In this document: positions 17,737 to 27,704 of the stretch, in pieces | Numbering within the stretch: the first letter of the stretch is position 1 | Layout: each line of letters begins with the position of its first letter | Assembly (NCBI RefSeq): GCF_050306235.1 | Contig: NZ_JBLWFH010000003.1 | Coordinates: 124,001 to 188,000 of the forward strand | DNA length: 64,000 nucleotides | From: Glaciecola sp947496235 | Lineage (GTDB): Bacteria > Pseudomonadota > Gammaproteobacteria > Enterobacterales > Alteromonadaceae | Direction: 5' to 3' | Program-made: the position numbers and the translations under genes | The notes under the pieces: model-generated | What the model saw: only the letters and a program-made list of their open reading frames with translations | Told to the model about the DNA's origin: nothing | Database searches by the model: none

Positions 17737-20511
17737 ATGAATAAAAATAATAAGATAATAATTTTGAGCTTAGCCAGTTTAGCCTTGTCTGCTTGTGGAG
17801 GAAGTGGAGGCGACAACAATAGTGCACCGCAATTTAATAACTCAGTTTATTCAGTAACCACTGTAGAAGAAGAAGCTGTCACCAGCCAAGTAACTGCTAG
17901 CGACGCTGATGGCGACAGTTTGACTTATACCTTAGCCTCTGCGCCGACTAATGGCACAATTTCGATTAATGCCAATGGTAACTTTACCTATACGCCAAAT
18001 ATGAATTTCGCTGGCACGGATAGCGCGCAAATTGCTGTCTCCGATGGCACAAGTTCGGTCAATACGACAGTCAATATTACCGTTACCAATATCAACGATG
18101 CGCCCGTTATTCAAACAACATCCGTTACCGTCAGTAGTCAAGGAACTTCGACGGGGTCAATAACGGTAAGTGATCCCGATGGTGACACTGTAACTTTTAC
18201 TTTGGTAAATCAACCTGCGAATGGCTCATTAACACTAGATACAACCACAGGTGATTTTGAATATACCCCAGCTTCTCTTGAACAAATTGATGGTAGTTTC
18301 ACTATCAGTTTCACCGACGGAATTATAAGTACGCCAATTCAGGCTGAAATTAACCTTACCCCTTCGTATAGCACTAATGCAGATAAACTTAGTTACTATT
18401 ACACATCGATTAAATCAAATTTAAAGCAAGCTGATGCAATGATTGAAGCTATTGGCTCGGATGAATATAGAGACGATGTACGAGAATCTTTAGCCGTTGG
18501 TTATACCACCGCAGAATTTGACGACCAGGCAGAAAGTTACCTAGATCAGATCGCCACGCTGGACAGAAAAGCAAATGCACTTTTAGCGGTAGGTGAAAGA
18601 CTTGATCAATTAGGAAAGGTAAATGCAGGTAACGATGCACGTTATCGTTCCCAAGCGCTATACAACCAATTCCTAGCAGAAAAGGGATTGGAAAATATGA
18701 ACAGGGATGATGCCAGCTATTTCATCAGTATTATCAATGACTATGGCAATGTGAATAATGCGGATGCTAAAAACAATATGATTAGCACCGTACAAATTTA
18801 CGCAGAGGCCATTAATAGCGAAGTATACAGTACTACCTATGGCAGACTCCTATCGGCGGCTCGGATTAATCTTGTTGACTTGCAAGAAGCTTATTACAAC
18901 TCAGGAACAGATGCAGATAAAGTCCTTGCTCTGGATGCAGCTCGGTTACTTGAGCCCTTAGCAATGAACGTAGGCTATCGTGTTGTTACTAGAGGTGAAT
19001 TCTCAGGTCGTAACAGTTACCAATTACGGGGGCTTTATCTTGGTTGGTTAGCAGAGCACTATTTTCATTTAGACCAAGAAGATAAAGCGAAACAGTATTT
19101 AGCAGAAGCGTTAGCCTTATATGGTGTAACCAACTACGACCCTGAATATGTGGTAGCAGTATCAGCTGACGCTGAAGTTACCCTAGCAAGTTATACAGCG
19201 GTCATTGAAAACCTCGCTGGATTATTTGAGTACTATTACCCAGATGCGGACACAAATTTAGCGCGAGATTTATTGGCGCCTGAGGCAAATGATTATGCTG
19301 ATGCTACCATTTTTATGTATATGTATCGCGGACTAAAATTAGCTGAAGCTGGTCAAGATCTCACGCCATTATTCACAGAAGTAAGAACCTTTTTTGAAGA
19401 AAATGGTGATTTAAGAGACTATTACGAATTCTTAGTGCAACAGGGCGCTAGCGGCATTCGTCTAGCCGGTTTATTACTTAATCGTGGGTATGATGCCTAT
19501 GCTAGAGAAGCACTAGAAACCGCCGCCAGTTTAATTCAAGAAGAAGCCTATATCACCGAAGAAACAGCTTTGCGTACGTTTGGAACCTATGGTTGCTTTG
19601 GATTAAATAAACTTTATGTAAGAGCCGGCGGTGATGCAGACTCAATTATCCAAGCCTGTGAATCTATAGCGGAAAGTTACTATCAAGCAGAAGATGGAAA
19701 CTTCACTGAAGCTCAAATAGCGGAGGCTTATAAAGCACTCATTGGTTTGTATGCGTTGAATGACAACCAAACCAAAATGCAAGCAGTAGCTGATAACCTT
19801 ATCGCGCAAACGGCACAATTTACTGATTTACAGGAAAGATTTGAGGCAAGAGCTGAAGCGGCTGCACTGCTCTCCAGCTATGGTTTATTAAGCTCCGCTA
19901 ATAGCATTATAACTCAGTTGAGCACTGATATTCAGGCTTATCTGGAGACGGAAGATGGACAAACAGCAGACGCATTAGAAGATCTTGCTCGCAATGTATT
20001 GCCGTTTTTAGCGGGAGACACTAGCCTGCCCGAAAATGATGCTTGGTTCAGTACAAATGTAAAAACGGCCTTGCGACTTCAAGCAACAAGTGAAGGTTTT
20101 TCTGACCAATATTCTGCATTTTTGAGTCATCTACAAAACCTAACGTTAGCCATTGCAGATAAAGTACAAATGCTTACCGTGAATGAGCAACAAGATGTGG
20201 TCGAGTTTTTGGTTTTGGCCCTAGCTCGCGCTGATTTGTATACCCAAGCATCAGCTTGGATTGACAGCGATATAAATGCCGTTGCAGAGCAATATGAATT
20301 ACGTGCTATTTTGGCGAGTCACTTAGCTGAAAAAGATGCCTTCCCGGGGAGTGCCGTTGCCAATGTAGATACCGACAATGATGGTTTGCCAAACTTTTTC
20401 TTATTGACCGCAAGTCAAGCCGATATCGATGCTTCAGGATTGGTTGCAGATAATGATGCTGATAACGATGGCATTTTGGATGCTGAAGATAGCACTCCAT
20501 TAGGTGAATAA
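17737..20511 (+). CDS. large lipoprotein with cadherin-like repeats and Ca-binding tail
   Basis: Start ATG 17737 is chosen (AGGATGTA just upstream, lipoprotein signal directly after); an in-frame ATG 27 bp upstream is less likely. 924 residues. The lipobox LSAC has Cys20 followed by GGSGGD. Residues about 30-215 hold two cadherin/VCBS-like modules (ASDADGDSLTYTL, then VSDPDGDTVTFTL, each with NGxxTYTP-type strands). The long middle is helical with TPR-like character. The C-terminus has thrombospondin-3-type calcium motifs (DTDNDGLPNFF, DNDADNDGILDAEDSTP). Probably surface-exposed. It is 19 bp before a TonB-dependent receptor gene and behind a Fur box, so it is a candidate surface partner of that receptor. 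Confidence 0.82.
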   Translation: MNKNNKIIILSLASLALSACGGSGGDNNSAPQFNNSVYSVTTVEEEAVTSQVTASDADGDSLTYTLASAPTNGTISINANGNFTYTPNMNFAGTDSAQIAVSDGTSSVNTTVNITVTNINDAPVIQTTSVTVSSQGTSTGSITVSDPDGDTVTFTLVNQPANGSLTLDTTTGDFEYTPASLEQIDGSFTISFTDGIISTPIQAEINLTPSYSTNADKLSYYYTSIKSNLKQADAMIEAIGSDEYRDDVRESLAVGYTTAEFDDQAESYLDQIATLDRKANALLAVGERLDQLGKVNAGNDARYRSQALYNQFLAEKGLENMNRDDASYFISIINDYGNVNNADAKNNMISTVQIYAEAINSEVYSTTYGRLLSAARINLVDLQEAYYNSGTDADKVLALDAARLLEPLAMNVGYRVVTRGEFSGRNSYQLRGLYLGWLAEHYFHLDQEDKAKQYLAEALALYGVTNYDPEYVVAVSADAEVTLASYTAVIENLAGLFEYYYPDADTNLARDLLAPEANDYADATIFMYMYRGLKLAEAGQDLTPLFTEVRTFFEENGDLRDYYEFLVQQGASGIRLAGLLLNRGYDAYAREALETAASLIQEEAYITEETALRTFGTYGCFGLNKLYVRAGGDADSIIQACESIAESYYQAEDGNFTEAQIAEAYKALIGLYALNDNQTKMQAVADNLIAQTAQFTDLQERFEARAEAAALLSSYGLLSSANSIITQLSTDIQAYLETEDGQTADALEDLARNVLPFLAGDTSLPENDAWFSTNVKTALRLQATSEGFSDQYSAFLSHLQNLTLAIADKVQMLTVNEQQDVVEFLVLALARADLYTQASAWIDSDINAVAEQYELRAILASHLAEKDAFPGSAVANVDTDNDGLPNFFLLTASQADIDASGLVADNDADNDGILDAEDSTPLGE

Positions 20512-20530
20512 AAGGTCTAGTTAAGTACCC

Positions 20531-23236
20531 ATGAAAAATAAAGTCAGCCAGTGGTTTACACTGGCTGCGTTGTTTTTTCTGTATTCAACAGAAATATACG
20601 CGCAGCAAGTGGAAACTGAATCACAAGAAAATTCTGAATTACCATCAGACGATGAGAAACTCAAGACTGAACCTAACGACAAGGTTGAACATGTATTAGT
20701 CGTCGGCGAATACATTGGAATTGAAGTTCCCGAAGCCTTTGGTCGTTTTACCCTTTCGGAATCTTTTGTCAGAAATGCCCCAAAAACCACGGGCGATATC
20801 AACGATTTAATCGCATTGCTACCTGGCGTGCAGTTATCCGAAGATGCCTTCGCAATTGGTCAAGCTGGTGAAATAAAAGCAAAGCCGATTTCAATTTCAG
20901 GCGCCCAACCTTGGCAAACTGGATTTTTTATCGATGGAATGAATTACAACAGTCGTTTAGATCCTGCGGCAAATAGTCGATCGGTTTCCAGTGTAAATGA
21001 TGTGCAAGGCGGTGTGCAAACCTTCAATATAAATAGTCAAATTGTGCAAACAATTGATGTTTATGACAGTAACATTCCTGTGCAATACGGGGGATTTTCT
21101 GGCGGCGTGGTAGAAGTTGAAACTCGCTCATCCTTTGATGTAGAAGAGCCCAAAATATCTCTTGGCTATCGCTCATCGCGAAGCGATTGGAATCGTTACA
21201 ATATGATTATTGGCGATCAACAAGGTGATTTATACGGCGTAACCTCAACCAATACGCCGCCTCAATTTACTCAACACAGCTACAATGTCATGCTGAACAC
21301 CCCAATTTCAAACAACCAAGGGCTACTTTTATCTGCCAACTATACAAAATCCATTAAAACTGAGTATTCGTTAAGTGAAAATGTTAACACTCAGCGCGAT
21401 AACGTAAACCTGCTGATAAAATACTCTATTAGAGATATCTGGTTTGATAAGCTTGACATCAGTGCCACCTATGCACCCTATGAAAATTTGAATATTCTAC
21501 GGGATACCCTCAATAGTAATTTAACCATCAGCGGTGGCGGCTACGGAACTGTACTTAACCTAGAAAAAGAGGTTGATTTTGCCCAGTGGCGCAGTAAATT
21601 TAGTGCAAACGTAAGTGAAAATAGTCGCGCCGCGCCCCAACATTTTTATTTGTGGAATACATTGAGAGGAAAAGAATGGGGTCAATTAAATGCTGATGCA
21701 AGTTCCCAAGATAACACTTTATCAAGAGAAGGTGGATACGGAAATCTGGACAAAACTCAACAACATATAAATTGGCAGAACAGTTTATCTTTTAAAGAGT
21801 GGCAATTGGGTGACAGCCAACACTTTTTTGATTTTGGGATAAGTTTATCACAGCAAAAACTATCCAGAGAACGTTCAACTGATAGCTACTATTATAATTC
21901 TGCCAAACAATATAGTACTGAGCTAGGAGCGCCTACTCTCAACTGTAGCGGCTATACCATTGACTGTGTTGAACTCGTTTATATTCGACCTCTAGATGAA
22001 TTAGAGGCGCAAATTGGCGGTCCTTTAGATTTTAATAACCTTGAACACGTGCAACTCTACAGTGACAACATTGCAGTTAGTCCTCAATACTTTCAATTTC
22101 GCATTGTTTATCCCGTCGAAGATATCGAGGTAGACGTAAATCAGATATCAGCATGGGCAAATTATCAAATTCTTTGGCAGAATTTAACCCTAAACCTAGG
22201 CTTACGTTATGACTATGATGACTTTTTCCAAAACCATACGATTGCCCCAAGAATTAGCGGGAGTTGGGATTGGTTTGATGATAATAGTACTTTATTGGTG
22301 TTTGGCGCTAATCGCTACTATGACGCTGGTTTAGCTACTTATAAATTGAAGCAAGAACAACAACCTTATTACACTCAATTTCGCCCAATTTTAAATAATA
22401 GCTTGCAAGCTTGGGTTCGCTCAAGCCGAGATGCAAATTTACGTTATTTATTTAATGACGTAGATTCTCCCTACAACGACGAAATCACTCTAGCCTGGAA
22501 ACAACATCTAGGAGATTTTGGCTATTTATCTGTACGAGGTGTGTATAGATGGCAAAGAGATCAATTAGCCCGAGCAGGTGAATCTGTGCTAGGTGAAGAT
22601 GGCTACCGATATGCCTATCAGGAGAACACTGGTTACGGAACTAGCAAGCGATTGTCGTTAGCATGGAATGGTCGTTGGCAAAATCATTCATTTTGGGCAA
22701 ACACTGATTTTTCAGAAACGTTCAGTAGTAGCGATTCTTATGATGCAGTGCCAAGCGATGTCGGGTTGGACGAGATAGTATGGTATGAATCTGGCGATGA
22801 GATAGGCCGCTTAGCTACCCGTTCTGATTTAAATAATCTAAATACAAATTTTGCTCGTCCTTTAAAAGTCAATTTTGGTTGGCATGCTGATTGGACAGAG
22901 TATTTTTCTACCAGCATGAATGGTACTTATACCGGCGGTTATGATACCGCTGTCGATACAGGTAGCTACATTCGAGCATCAAATATACTTTGGCTGTGCG
23001 ATACATGTGAAGTAGATTCACTTGAAGTTCCGCTCTTCCGCAAAGCCGAAATAGACGCTCGATGGATGGTTAACCTAGCGGCTAAGCTGCGTCTAAATGC
23101 TAATAATTTAGGTACAGTCACTTTGTCTGTTGATGTTAGTAATGTATTTAACAGTCGCACTTATCTTGTATCTCCAGGAAATAACGGAATAGAAACAGGC
23201 AGAACGCTCTGGGTAGGTGCACAATGGGATTGGTAA
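20531..23236 (+). CDS. TonB-dependent outer-membrane receptor
   Basis: 901 residues. A signal peptide spans about 1-24. A TonB-box-like EHVLVVGEY precedes the plug domain (about 50-180, with DINDLIALLPGVQLSEDAF, FFIDGMNYNSR and VQYGGFSGGVVEVETRSS). The beta-barrel follows and ends in the aromatic residue W of VGAQWDW, the usual barrel C-terminus. It imports a substrate using TonB/ExbB/ExbD energy. The Fur box upstream of the operon suggests iron or an iron chelate, but the substrate cannot be read from sequence. It lies between the large lipoprotein and a di-haem peroxidase gene whose start codon overlaps this stop (TAATG). Confidence 0.9.
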   Translation: MKNKVSQWFTLAALFFLYSTEIYAQQVETESQENSELPSDDEKLKTEPNDKVEHVLVVGEYIGIEVPEAFGRFTLSESFVRNAPKTTGDINDLIALLPGVQLSEDAFAIGQAGEIKAKPISISGAQPWQTGFFIDGMNYNSRLDPAANSRSVSSVNDVQGGVQTFNINSQIVQTIDVYDSNIPVQYGGFSGGVVEVETRSSFDVEEPKISLGYRSSRSDWNRYNMIIGDQQGDLYGVTSTNTPPQFTQHSYNVMLNTPISNNQGLLLSANYTKSIKTEYSLSENVNTQRDNVNLLIKYSIRDIWFDKLDISATYAPYENLNILRDTLNSNLTISGGGYGTVLNLEKEVDFAQWRSKFSANVSENSRAAPQHFYLWNTLRGKEWGQLNADASSQDNTLSREGGYGNLDKTQQHINWQNSLSFKEWQLGDSQHFFDFGISLSQQKLSRERSTDSYYYNSAKQYSTELGAPTLNCSGYTIDCVELVYIRPLDELEAQIGGPLDFNNLEHVQLYSDNIAVSPQYFQFRIVYPVEDIEVDVNQISAWANYQILWQNLTLNLGLRYDYDDFFQNHTIAPRISGSWDWFDDNSTLLVFGANRYYDAGLATYKLKQEQQPYYTQFRPILNNSLQAWVRSSRDANLRYLFNDVDSPYNDEITLAWKQHLGDFGYLSVRGVYRWQRDQLARAGESVLGEDGYRYAYQENTGYGTSKRLSLAWNGRWQNHSFWANTDFSETFSSSDSYDAVPSDVGLDEIVWYESGDEIGRLATRSDLNNLNTNFARPLKVNFGWHADWTEYFSTSMNGTYTGGYDTAVDTGSYIRASNILWLCDTCEVDSLEVPLFRKAEIDARWMVNLAAKLRLNANNLGTVTLSVDVSNVFNSRTYLVSPGNNGIETGRTLWVGAQWDW

Positions 23237-24324
23237 TGAAAATCTTATGTGTATTGGTTTTGTTTTGTAATCTAGCCTTAACTAGAGCACAAGAAGCCAC
23301 CGATTCTGATTCTCAGGTTTTGCAGCTCCGTGCTTTATACGCAAAACCTATCGCTGAATGGCCTATGGCAGAAACGGCTGATGCCGTAAAGCCCATAGCC
23401 CTTGCGCCGCTAAAAATACCAACAAAATTAGAATCCCCTAAAATAGCCTTAGGTAAACAATTATTTAATGATCCGATTTTATCTAGAGACAACAGTGTAT
23501 CCTGCGCCTCCTGTCACCTGCCAAGACTTGCTTTCGTGGATAGACGTCAACAGGCAATAGGTATCGACGGACAAACTGGTCGCCGCAATACTCAAGCTTT
23601 ATTTGCCCTAGATCAGTGGCAAAGCTTCTTCTGGGATGGGCGTGCTGTTTCTGCCCAAGCTCAAGCATTAGTGCCTATTAGTGACCATAAAGAAATGGAT
23701 CTACCGTTAAACCTAGCCCTTGAACGATTAAATACAAATTCTAATTATCAAAAATTATTTAAGAGCGTCTATAAAACGCCCATGATTGATTCACAGCAGC
23801 TCGCAGATGCAATAGTAGCCTTTGAACTTACCATAGAACCGCCGAATACGCTTTTTCAGCAGGCGCTTCAAGCCTATCAGTACTCACCTTCCAAGGCTGT
23901 AAACATGCTTTCTGAGCAGCAACTTAAAGGTTTGCATTTGTTTCGGACAAAGGCTAAATGTATGACCTGCCATGAAGGCGCTATGTTCAGTGACAATCAA
24001 TTTCATAATACAGGACTGACCTATTATGGTCGCCGGTTTGAAGATCTTGGTAGATACGAAGTAACTGGAAATAAAGAAGATGTAGGACGTTTTCGGACGG
24101 CTTCTTTAGTCGGTCTGCAGCAAACTCGTCCTTGGATGCATAATGGTCTATTTAATAACTTAAGAGGCATCGTCAACTTGTATAACGCAGGCGGAGCAAG
24201 ACCTAAGCCAAGGGCACATCAAATTGACGACCCTTTATTTCCTGTGACCTCAAATCTGCTTGACGAACTCAAGTTAAATGATGAAGAGATTGCAGACTTA
24301 GTTGCATTTTTAGAAACCTTGTAA
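23236..24324 (+). CDS. di-haem cytochrome c peroxidase/MauG-family protein
   Basis: Start ATG 23236 overlaps the receptor stop codon (TAATG), indicating translational coupling; an earlier in-frame ATG at 23224 is possible. 362 residues with a signal peptide (about 1-18). Two c-type haem motifs, CASCH (90-94) and CMTCH (242-246), are spaced as in bacterial di-haem peroxidases. A typical later motif, PWMHNGLFNNLRG, is followed by YNAGG. Family members reduce peroxide or, as in MauG and MbnH, oxidise protein side chains or ligands. Coupling to a TonB receptor and a lipoprotein suggests it modifies or reduces the imported substrate, or modifies a partner protein; this is inference. Confidence 0.9.
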   Translation: MKILCVLVLFCNLALTRAQEATDSDSQVLQLRALYAKPIAEWPMAETADAVKPIALAPLKIPTKLESPKIALGKQLFNDPILSRDNSVSCASCHLPRLAFVDRRQQAIGIDGQTGRRNTQALFALDQWQSFFWDGRAVSAQAQALVPISDHKEMDLPLNLALERLNTNSNYQKLFKSVYKTPMIDSQQLADAIVAFELTIEPPNTLFQQALQAYQYSPSKAVNMLSEQQLKGLHLFRTKAKCMTCHEGAMFSDNQFHNTGLTYYGRRFEDLGRYEVTGNKEDVGRFRTASLVGLQQTRPWMHNGLFNNLRGIVNLYNAGGARPKPRAHQIDDPLFPVTSNLLDELKLNDEEIADLVAFLETL

Positions 24325-24350
24325 GCGGTATAATACTTACATAGCGCTAA

Positions 24351-24647
24351 TTACAAATGACTATTGGAATAACTGCGGCGTTCTACAGGTTGGAATCTCT
24401 CTGAAAAGCGTAAGCTTTCAATGCCGCAGTCTCTGCATTCATTATAATACTTTTCTTTTCGTTTTATGATACGGGCTTCTTCGCTACCGCAGCATTGACA
24501 TTGAGAGTACAAGGGGGTTTCAGTGGCGCAAAAATCACATTCTACGAAATAACCATAACGTCCATATTTTGCGGTTAAACCAACGCGGGAGCCACAACCT
24601 TGGCAAGCGACGGTTGTCATCGACAGAGTTTCGTCTAATTCAATCAT
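24351..24647 (-). CDS. small protein with two zinc ribbons (topoisomerase-like C4 type)
   Basis: 98 residues. Cys pairs at 15/18 and 37/40 form one four-Cys ribbon with the topoisomerase-like spacer RVGLTAKYGRYGYFVE; Cys at 50, 52/53, 71 and 74 form a second. There is no other domain, so this is a free-standing zinc-ribbon protein rather than part of a topoisomerase. AGGA lies about 9 nt upstream of the start. It is convergent with the di-haem peroxidase gene. A nucleic-acid-binding role is likely from the fold, but no specific function can be given. Confidence 0.75.
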   Translation of the reverse strand: MIELDETLSMTTVACQGCGSRVGLTAKYGRYGYFVECDFCATETPLYSQCQCCGSEEARIIKRKEKYYNECRDCGIESLRFSERFQPVERRSYSNSHL

Positions 24648-24906
24648 TTAAAATCTTCCTTAAATTACTACTTTAGGATAATACAAAGTAGCTCCGTTTT
24701 CCGTATTTTTTTCTGCTTATAAGTATATTAATATATACTTAATGCTAGTTTTTGCTATTCCTGAATTCGCTTTTTTTGAAAAATCATTATTTTTTGAAAG
24801 ATTAATTACCATTGCACAATCTATACTTTATGTTTGGATTGAAATTCCGATTTAATCCCCAATGTTCTATCAATCAATGGCAATAAAACTATCAAGGAAC
24901 CATGGA

Positions 24907-26055
24907 ATGAGGATGTTTTTGCTAACTCTTTTTCTAATAACTTTCTCAAGCATAACTAGTGCGTCAATAACATGGGAAACGCCCAAAAAAATAACATCTA
25001 AAGTACTTCAAGAACCCCGTGATTACCGCGTCTCACTGCCCATTGACTACAATGAGAATACAGACAAACAATACTCACTACTTTTAATTTTAGACGGTCA
25101 ATTCTATGGCGACCTGGTGGCAAATAATGCGCTTTTCTTATCTGACGCAGGCGATATCCCTTATCATGTTGTTGTGGCGTTGGATTCTACCAATCGTCTT
25201 AGAGACTTCACGCCAACCGACTCCGACGATTGGGTAGGCGATGGCGGCGCCGATAAGTTTTTACACTTTGTCACTCAAGAATTATTACCGGAATTGCAAG
25301 GTTTATATCGTATAGAAAAACATAAGGTAATTTGGGGACACTCTGCAGCTGGACTTTATGTAATGCATCATATGATGTCAGCGCCAAATTCATTCGATGC
25401 CTATTTAGTGAATGACGGAAGTTTGGATTGGGACAATAAGGTCATTGAAAAGGAGCTTTCTCAATATTTACAAAGATCAGATCGCCCCAGGCAATTTTTA
25501 TATTTTAACAATAGTTACCTTATCCAAGACATGCCTGATGAGGTCCGTTTTATAGCGCCATTAAAAGACATTTTGCGAAACAACGCCGGAGAAAAACTGC
25601 GCTGGGTCCATCAAAATCTCGATAATGAAAGTCATGGTAGCATTCCACTTATTGGCAGCATTAATGGCCTGAGAGCGCTATATGAAGGTTATCGAATACC
25701 TGAATCTGTTGTTTTTTCAGGGCTGGATGGTCTAATTTCGTACTTCGAACGTGTAAAGCATCATATTGGTGCTCCAAATCAAATTCCCGAAAATTCCATA
25801 CTGGATCTGGCGTTTCATCAACTTTGGACCAAACCTGCAACTTCTGTTGCGACATTTGAATACTGTTTAGAGCTCTATCCTGAATCACTTTCTGCACTAG
25901 AAGGCTTATCCGAAGCCTATCTGAACCAAGGAGATTTTTCTAGAGGCTTGAAAACCTTAGAAACCGCTATTCAAAAAGCTCAAAAAACTGACTCAGAAAA
26001 AGCTGTCGAACTGCAAAAAAAGTTGGGGCAGCTTAAATTGGAACAAGATCTTTAA
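24907..26055 (+). CDS. exported esterase (alpha/beta hydrolase) with TPR-like tail
   Basis: Start ATG 24907 is preferred because AAGGA lies 8 nt upstream and a signal peptide (MRMFLLTLFLITFSSITSAS) follows at once; an ATG 45 bp upstream would bury it. 382 residues. The first 265 residues match the putative esterase family (PF00756-like, YbbA/IroE/Fes relatives): the nucleophile is Ser146 in GHSAAG, and a histidine occurs in NESHGSIPL. A short helical, TPR-like region ends the protein. Such enzymes hydrolyse esters, in some bacteria ferric-siderophore esters; the nearby iron locus makes that possible but unproven. Divergent from the zinc-ribbon gene. Confidence 0.82.
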   Translation: MRMFLLTLFLITFSSITSASITWETPKKITSKVLQEPRDYRVSLPIDYNENTDKQYSLLLILDGQFYGDLVANNALFLSDAGDIPYHVVVALDSTNRLRDFTPTDSDDWVGDGGADKFLHFVTQELLPELQGLYRIEKHKVIWGHSAAGLYVMHHMMSAPNSFDAYLVNDGSLDWDNKVIEKELSQYLQRSDRPRQFLYFNNSYLIQDMPDEVRFIAPLKDILRNNAGEKLRWVHQNLDNESHGSIPLIGSINGLRALYEGYRIPESVVFSGLDGLISYFERVKHHIGAPNQIPENSILDLAFHQLWTKPATSVATFEYCLELYPESLSALEGLSEAYLNQGDFSRGLKTLETAIQKAQKTDSEKAVELQKKLGQLKLEQDL

Positions 26056-26078
26056 TTACTGCGCAAATAAACCGTTTT

Positions 26079-26240
26079 CTAACCTATGTATTTAGAACCA
26101 AATACTTTTTCGAGGCGACCATCGGGATCATAAAGCTTCACGCTATCTTGATCCCATTTATAGCAAACTAGGTCTAAAACAAAAATAAATGGATACTTTT
26201 GGAGTTTGCCAACAGCAAGATTTTGGGCTTTACTGTAGAA
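26079..26240 (-). pseudogene. possible C-terminal gene remnant
   Basis: An open stretch of 53 codons ends in TAG at 26079-26081 and has no usable start codon; a stop lies directly upstream. The translation looks protein-like (KLQKYPFIFVLDLVCYKW, then LYDPDGRLEKVFGSKYIG). Codon-like composition in a 230-bp gap suggests the tail of a lost gene. No family is recognised. It could be a chance open frame. Confidence 0.35.
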
Positions 26241-26285
26241 TTATTGAACAACAGCAAAATCAACAATATTGAAAAGGAGTTCAAG

Positions 26286-27095
26286 ATGCCAATAAATCCC
26301 AATGCTGATCCTGTTGTTTTAGTTGTGCATGGCGTGCAACTTGGTGAAGATGACGATGCCAATCAACATCTTGATATTGAAGCCTTAGTTAAAGCTAGGC
26401 AAGTAGCCCCCCAAGCCTTTAGTGTTGACGCGTACAAATATGAAAACGTGAATGACCAAGCCGTCGCAAAACTTAAAGACCTTTCAAGGATTCTCATTCG
26501 ATCCACTGTCGGCCAAATTCTTACGCCTAAAGTAATCGACATAGTGTTTGACGTGGTCATATCACTGCGAAATGGCTCAACAGCCAATCGCATTCGTGAG
26601 GGGCTGAAACAGAAAATTCTTAGCTATTATCAAGCCGGACGCCCCTTATTTATTGTGGCGCATAGTTTAGGTAGCGTTTACACATTTGACGTTATCAACG
26701 AATTAATCAAAGAAGGGCCATATTTTAAACGAAACGCGCCCCTAACCTTTCCTGCGTTAGGTTTGGTAACCATTGGAAGTCCATTGGGGTTAGATATGTT
26801 CAAAGCGACCGGCCGCAATATTGCAGAGAAACTTGGTACAGGTCGAGTCCCATTTCAGTGGTTAAATTACTTTGATACCAATGATCCCATAGTTTCCGGA
26901 AATATCTTTGGTAAACAGCTAACAGATCTCTCAATCGCAGGGAATTACCGTCAAGATGGGGATGATTTTGGTTGGTTTATCCGAGACTTTCCAGTCGTGA
27001 CAGGCAAAGCACATTTACTTGCTCATATTGCCTATTGGAACGATATAAAGGTAGGTGATGGCCTTGTGGGTCTGCTGTCATTGGTTAAACGTTAA
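26286..27095 (+). CDS. alpha/beta-hydrolase (lipase-like) protein
   Basis: Start ATG 26286 has an excellent site (AAAGGAG 6 nt upstream); the upstream extension is ruled out. 269 residues, no signal peptide, so probably cytoplasmic. It begins PVVLVVHGVQLGEDDD, an oxyanion-type HG strand, and has a nucleophile elbow IVAHSLGS (Ser127; the usual first Gly of GxSxG is Ala). A further strand LVTIGSPLGL is typical of lipases and PGAP1-like hydrolases. The substrate is unknown. It is followed after 15 bp by a small lipoprotein gene, probably in one operon. Confidence 0.78.
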   Translation: MPINPNADPVVLVVHGVQLGEDDDANQHLDIEALVKARQVAPQAFSVDAYKYENVNDQAVAKLKDLSRILIRSTVGQILTPKVIDIVFDVVISLRNGSTANRIREGLKQKILSYYQAGRPLFIVAHSLGSVYTFDVINELIKEGPYFKRNAPLTFPALGLVTIGSPLGLDMFKATGRNIAEKLGTGRVPFQWLNYFDTNDPIVSGNIFGKQLTDLSIAGNYRQDGDDFGWFIRDFPVVTGKAHLLAHIAYWNDIKVGDGLVGLLSLVKR

Positions 27096-27110
27096 TTGAA
27101 GGGAATGATT

Positions 27111-27656
27111 ATGAAACGCATTATTGGAATATCTGGCATATTATTACTCACGTCTTGCACAAACCATCTTTATCAAGGCGCACTGGAATACGAAACCACA
27201 GATAATCGCATTTGCGAAGCTAAAATCTATTCCGATGACACTACTTGGTTTTTAAACAAAAACGGTAAGCCAGACACCATCACCATTAAACAAGGTGGTG
27301 ACAATGATTCCTTTCAATTTGACTACTCGCCCACTGATACTGCGAGCTTAGTGAAACCGGCCGAGTTTTATGTGGCAGCTTTTGATCCAGACCAAGCCAA
27401 CATAAGTGATAGCCAAGTGTTGTGCGGAAATTTAACTGGCTTTGAATCCTATAAAAATGGTGAAAACAGCGAAGTTGAGTTCCTATATGTGTGCAACAAA
27501 ATGAATTTGTGGGGGACGACTATTAGCGGTCCTATGCCCGCCAGCGAAACGCCCTATGTATTCAAAATGCAAGACCCCGTTTCTGAATTTTCTTGGACCG
27601 GTGAGCAATTAAGTCAACGGGTAGAACTCCCTACCTGCAGGCCGAAAGAGGATTAG
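27111..27656 (+). CDS. small lipoprotein of unknown function
   Basis: Start ATG 27111 has GAAGGG 7 nt upstream. 181 residues. The lipobox LTSC (Cys16) follows a short hydrophobic signal, so the product is probably a lipoprotein. No family recognised; the mature part is acidic, with scattered Cys (ICEAK, VLCGN, YVCNK, PTCRP) that may form disulphides. It lies 15 bp after the hydrolase gene and is followed immediately by a cluster of hairpin repeats. Confidence 0.75.
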   Translation: MKRIIGISGILLLTSCTNHLYQGALEYETTDNRICEAKIYSDDTTWFLNKNGKPDTITIKQGGDNDSFQFDYSPTDTASLVKPAEFYVAAFDPDQANISDSQVLCGNLTGFESYKNGENSEVEFLYVCNKMNLWGTTISGPMPASETPYVFKMQDPVSEFSWTGEQLSQRVELPTCRPKED

Positions 27657-27704
27657 CCCCTTCTTCGTCATTTCGTCACCTCCTACGACGTTCCGACCCG
27701 CACT

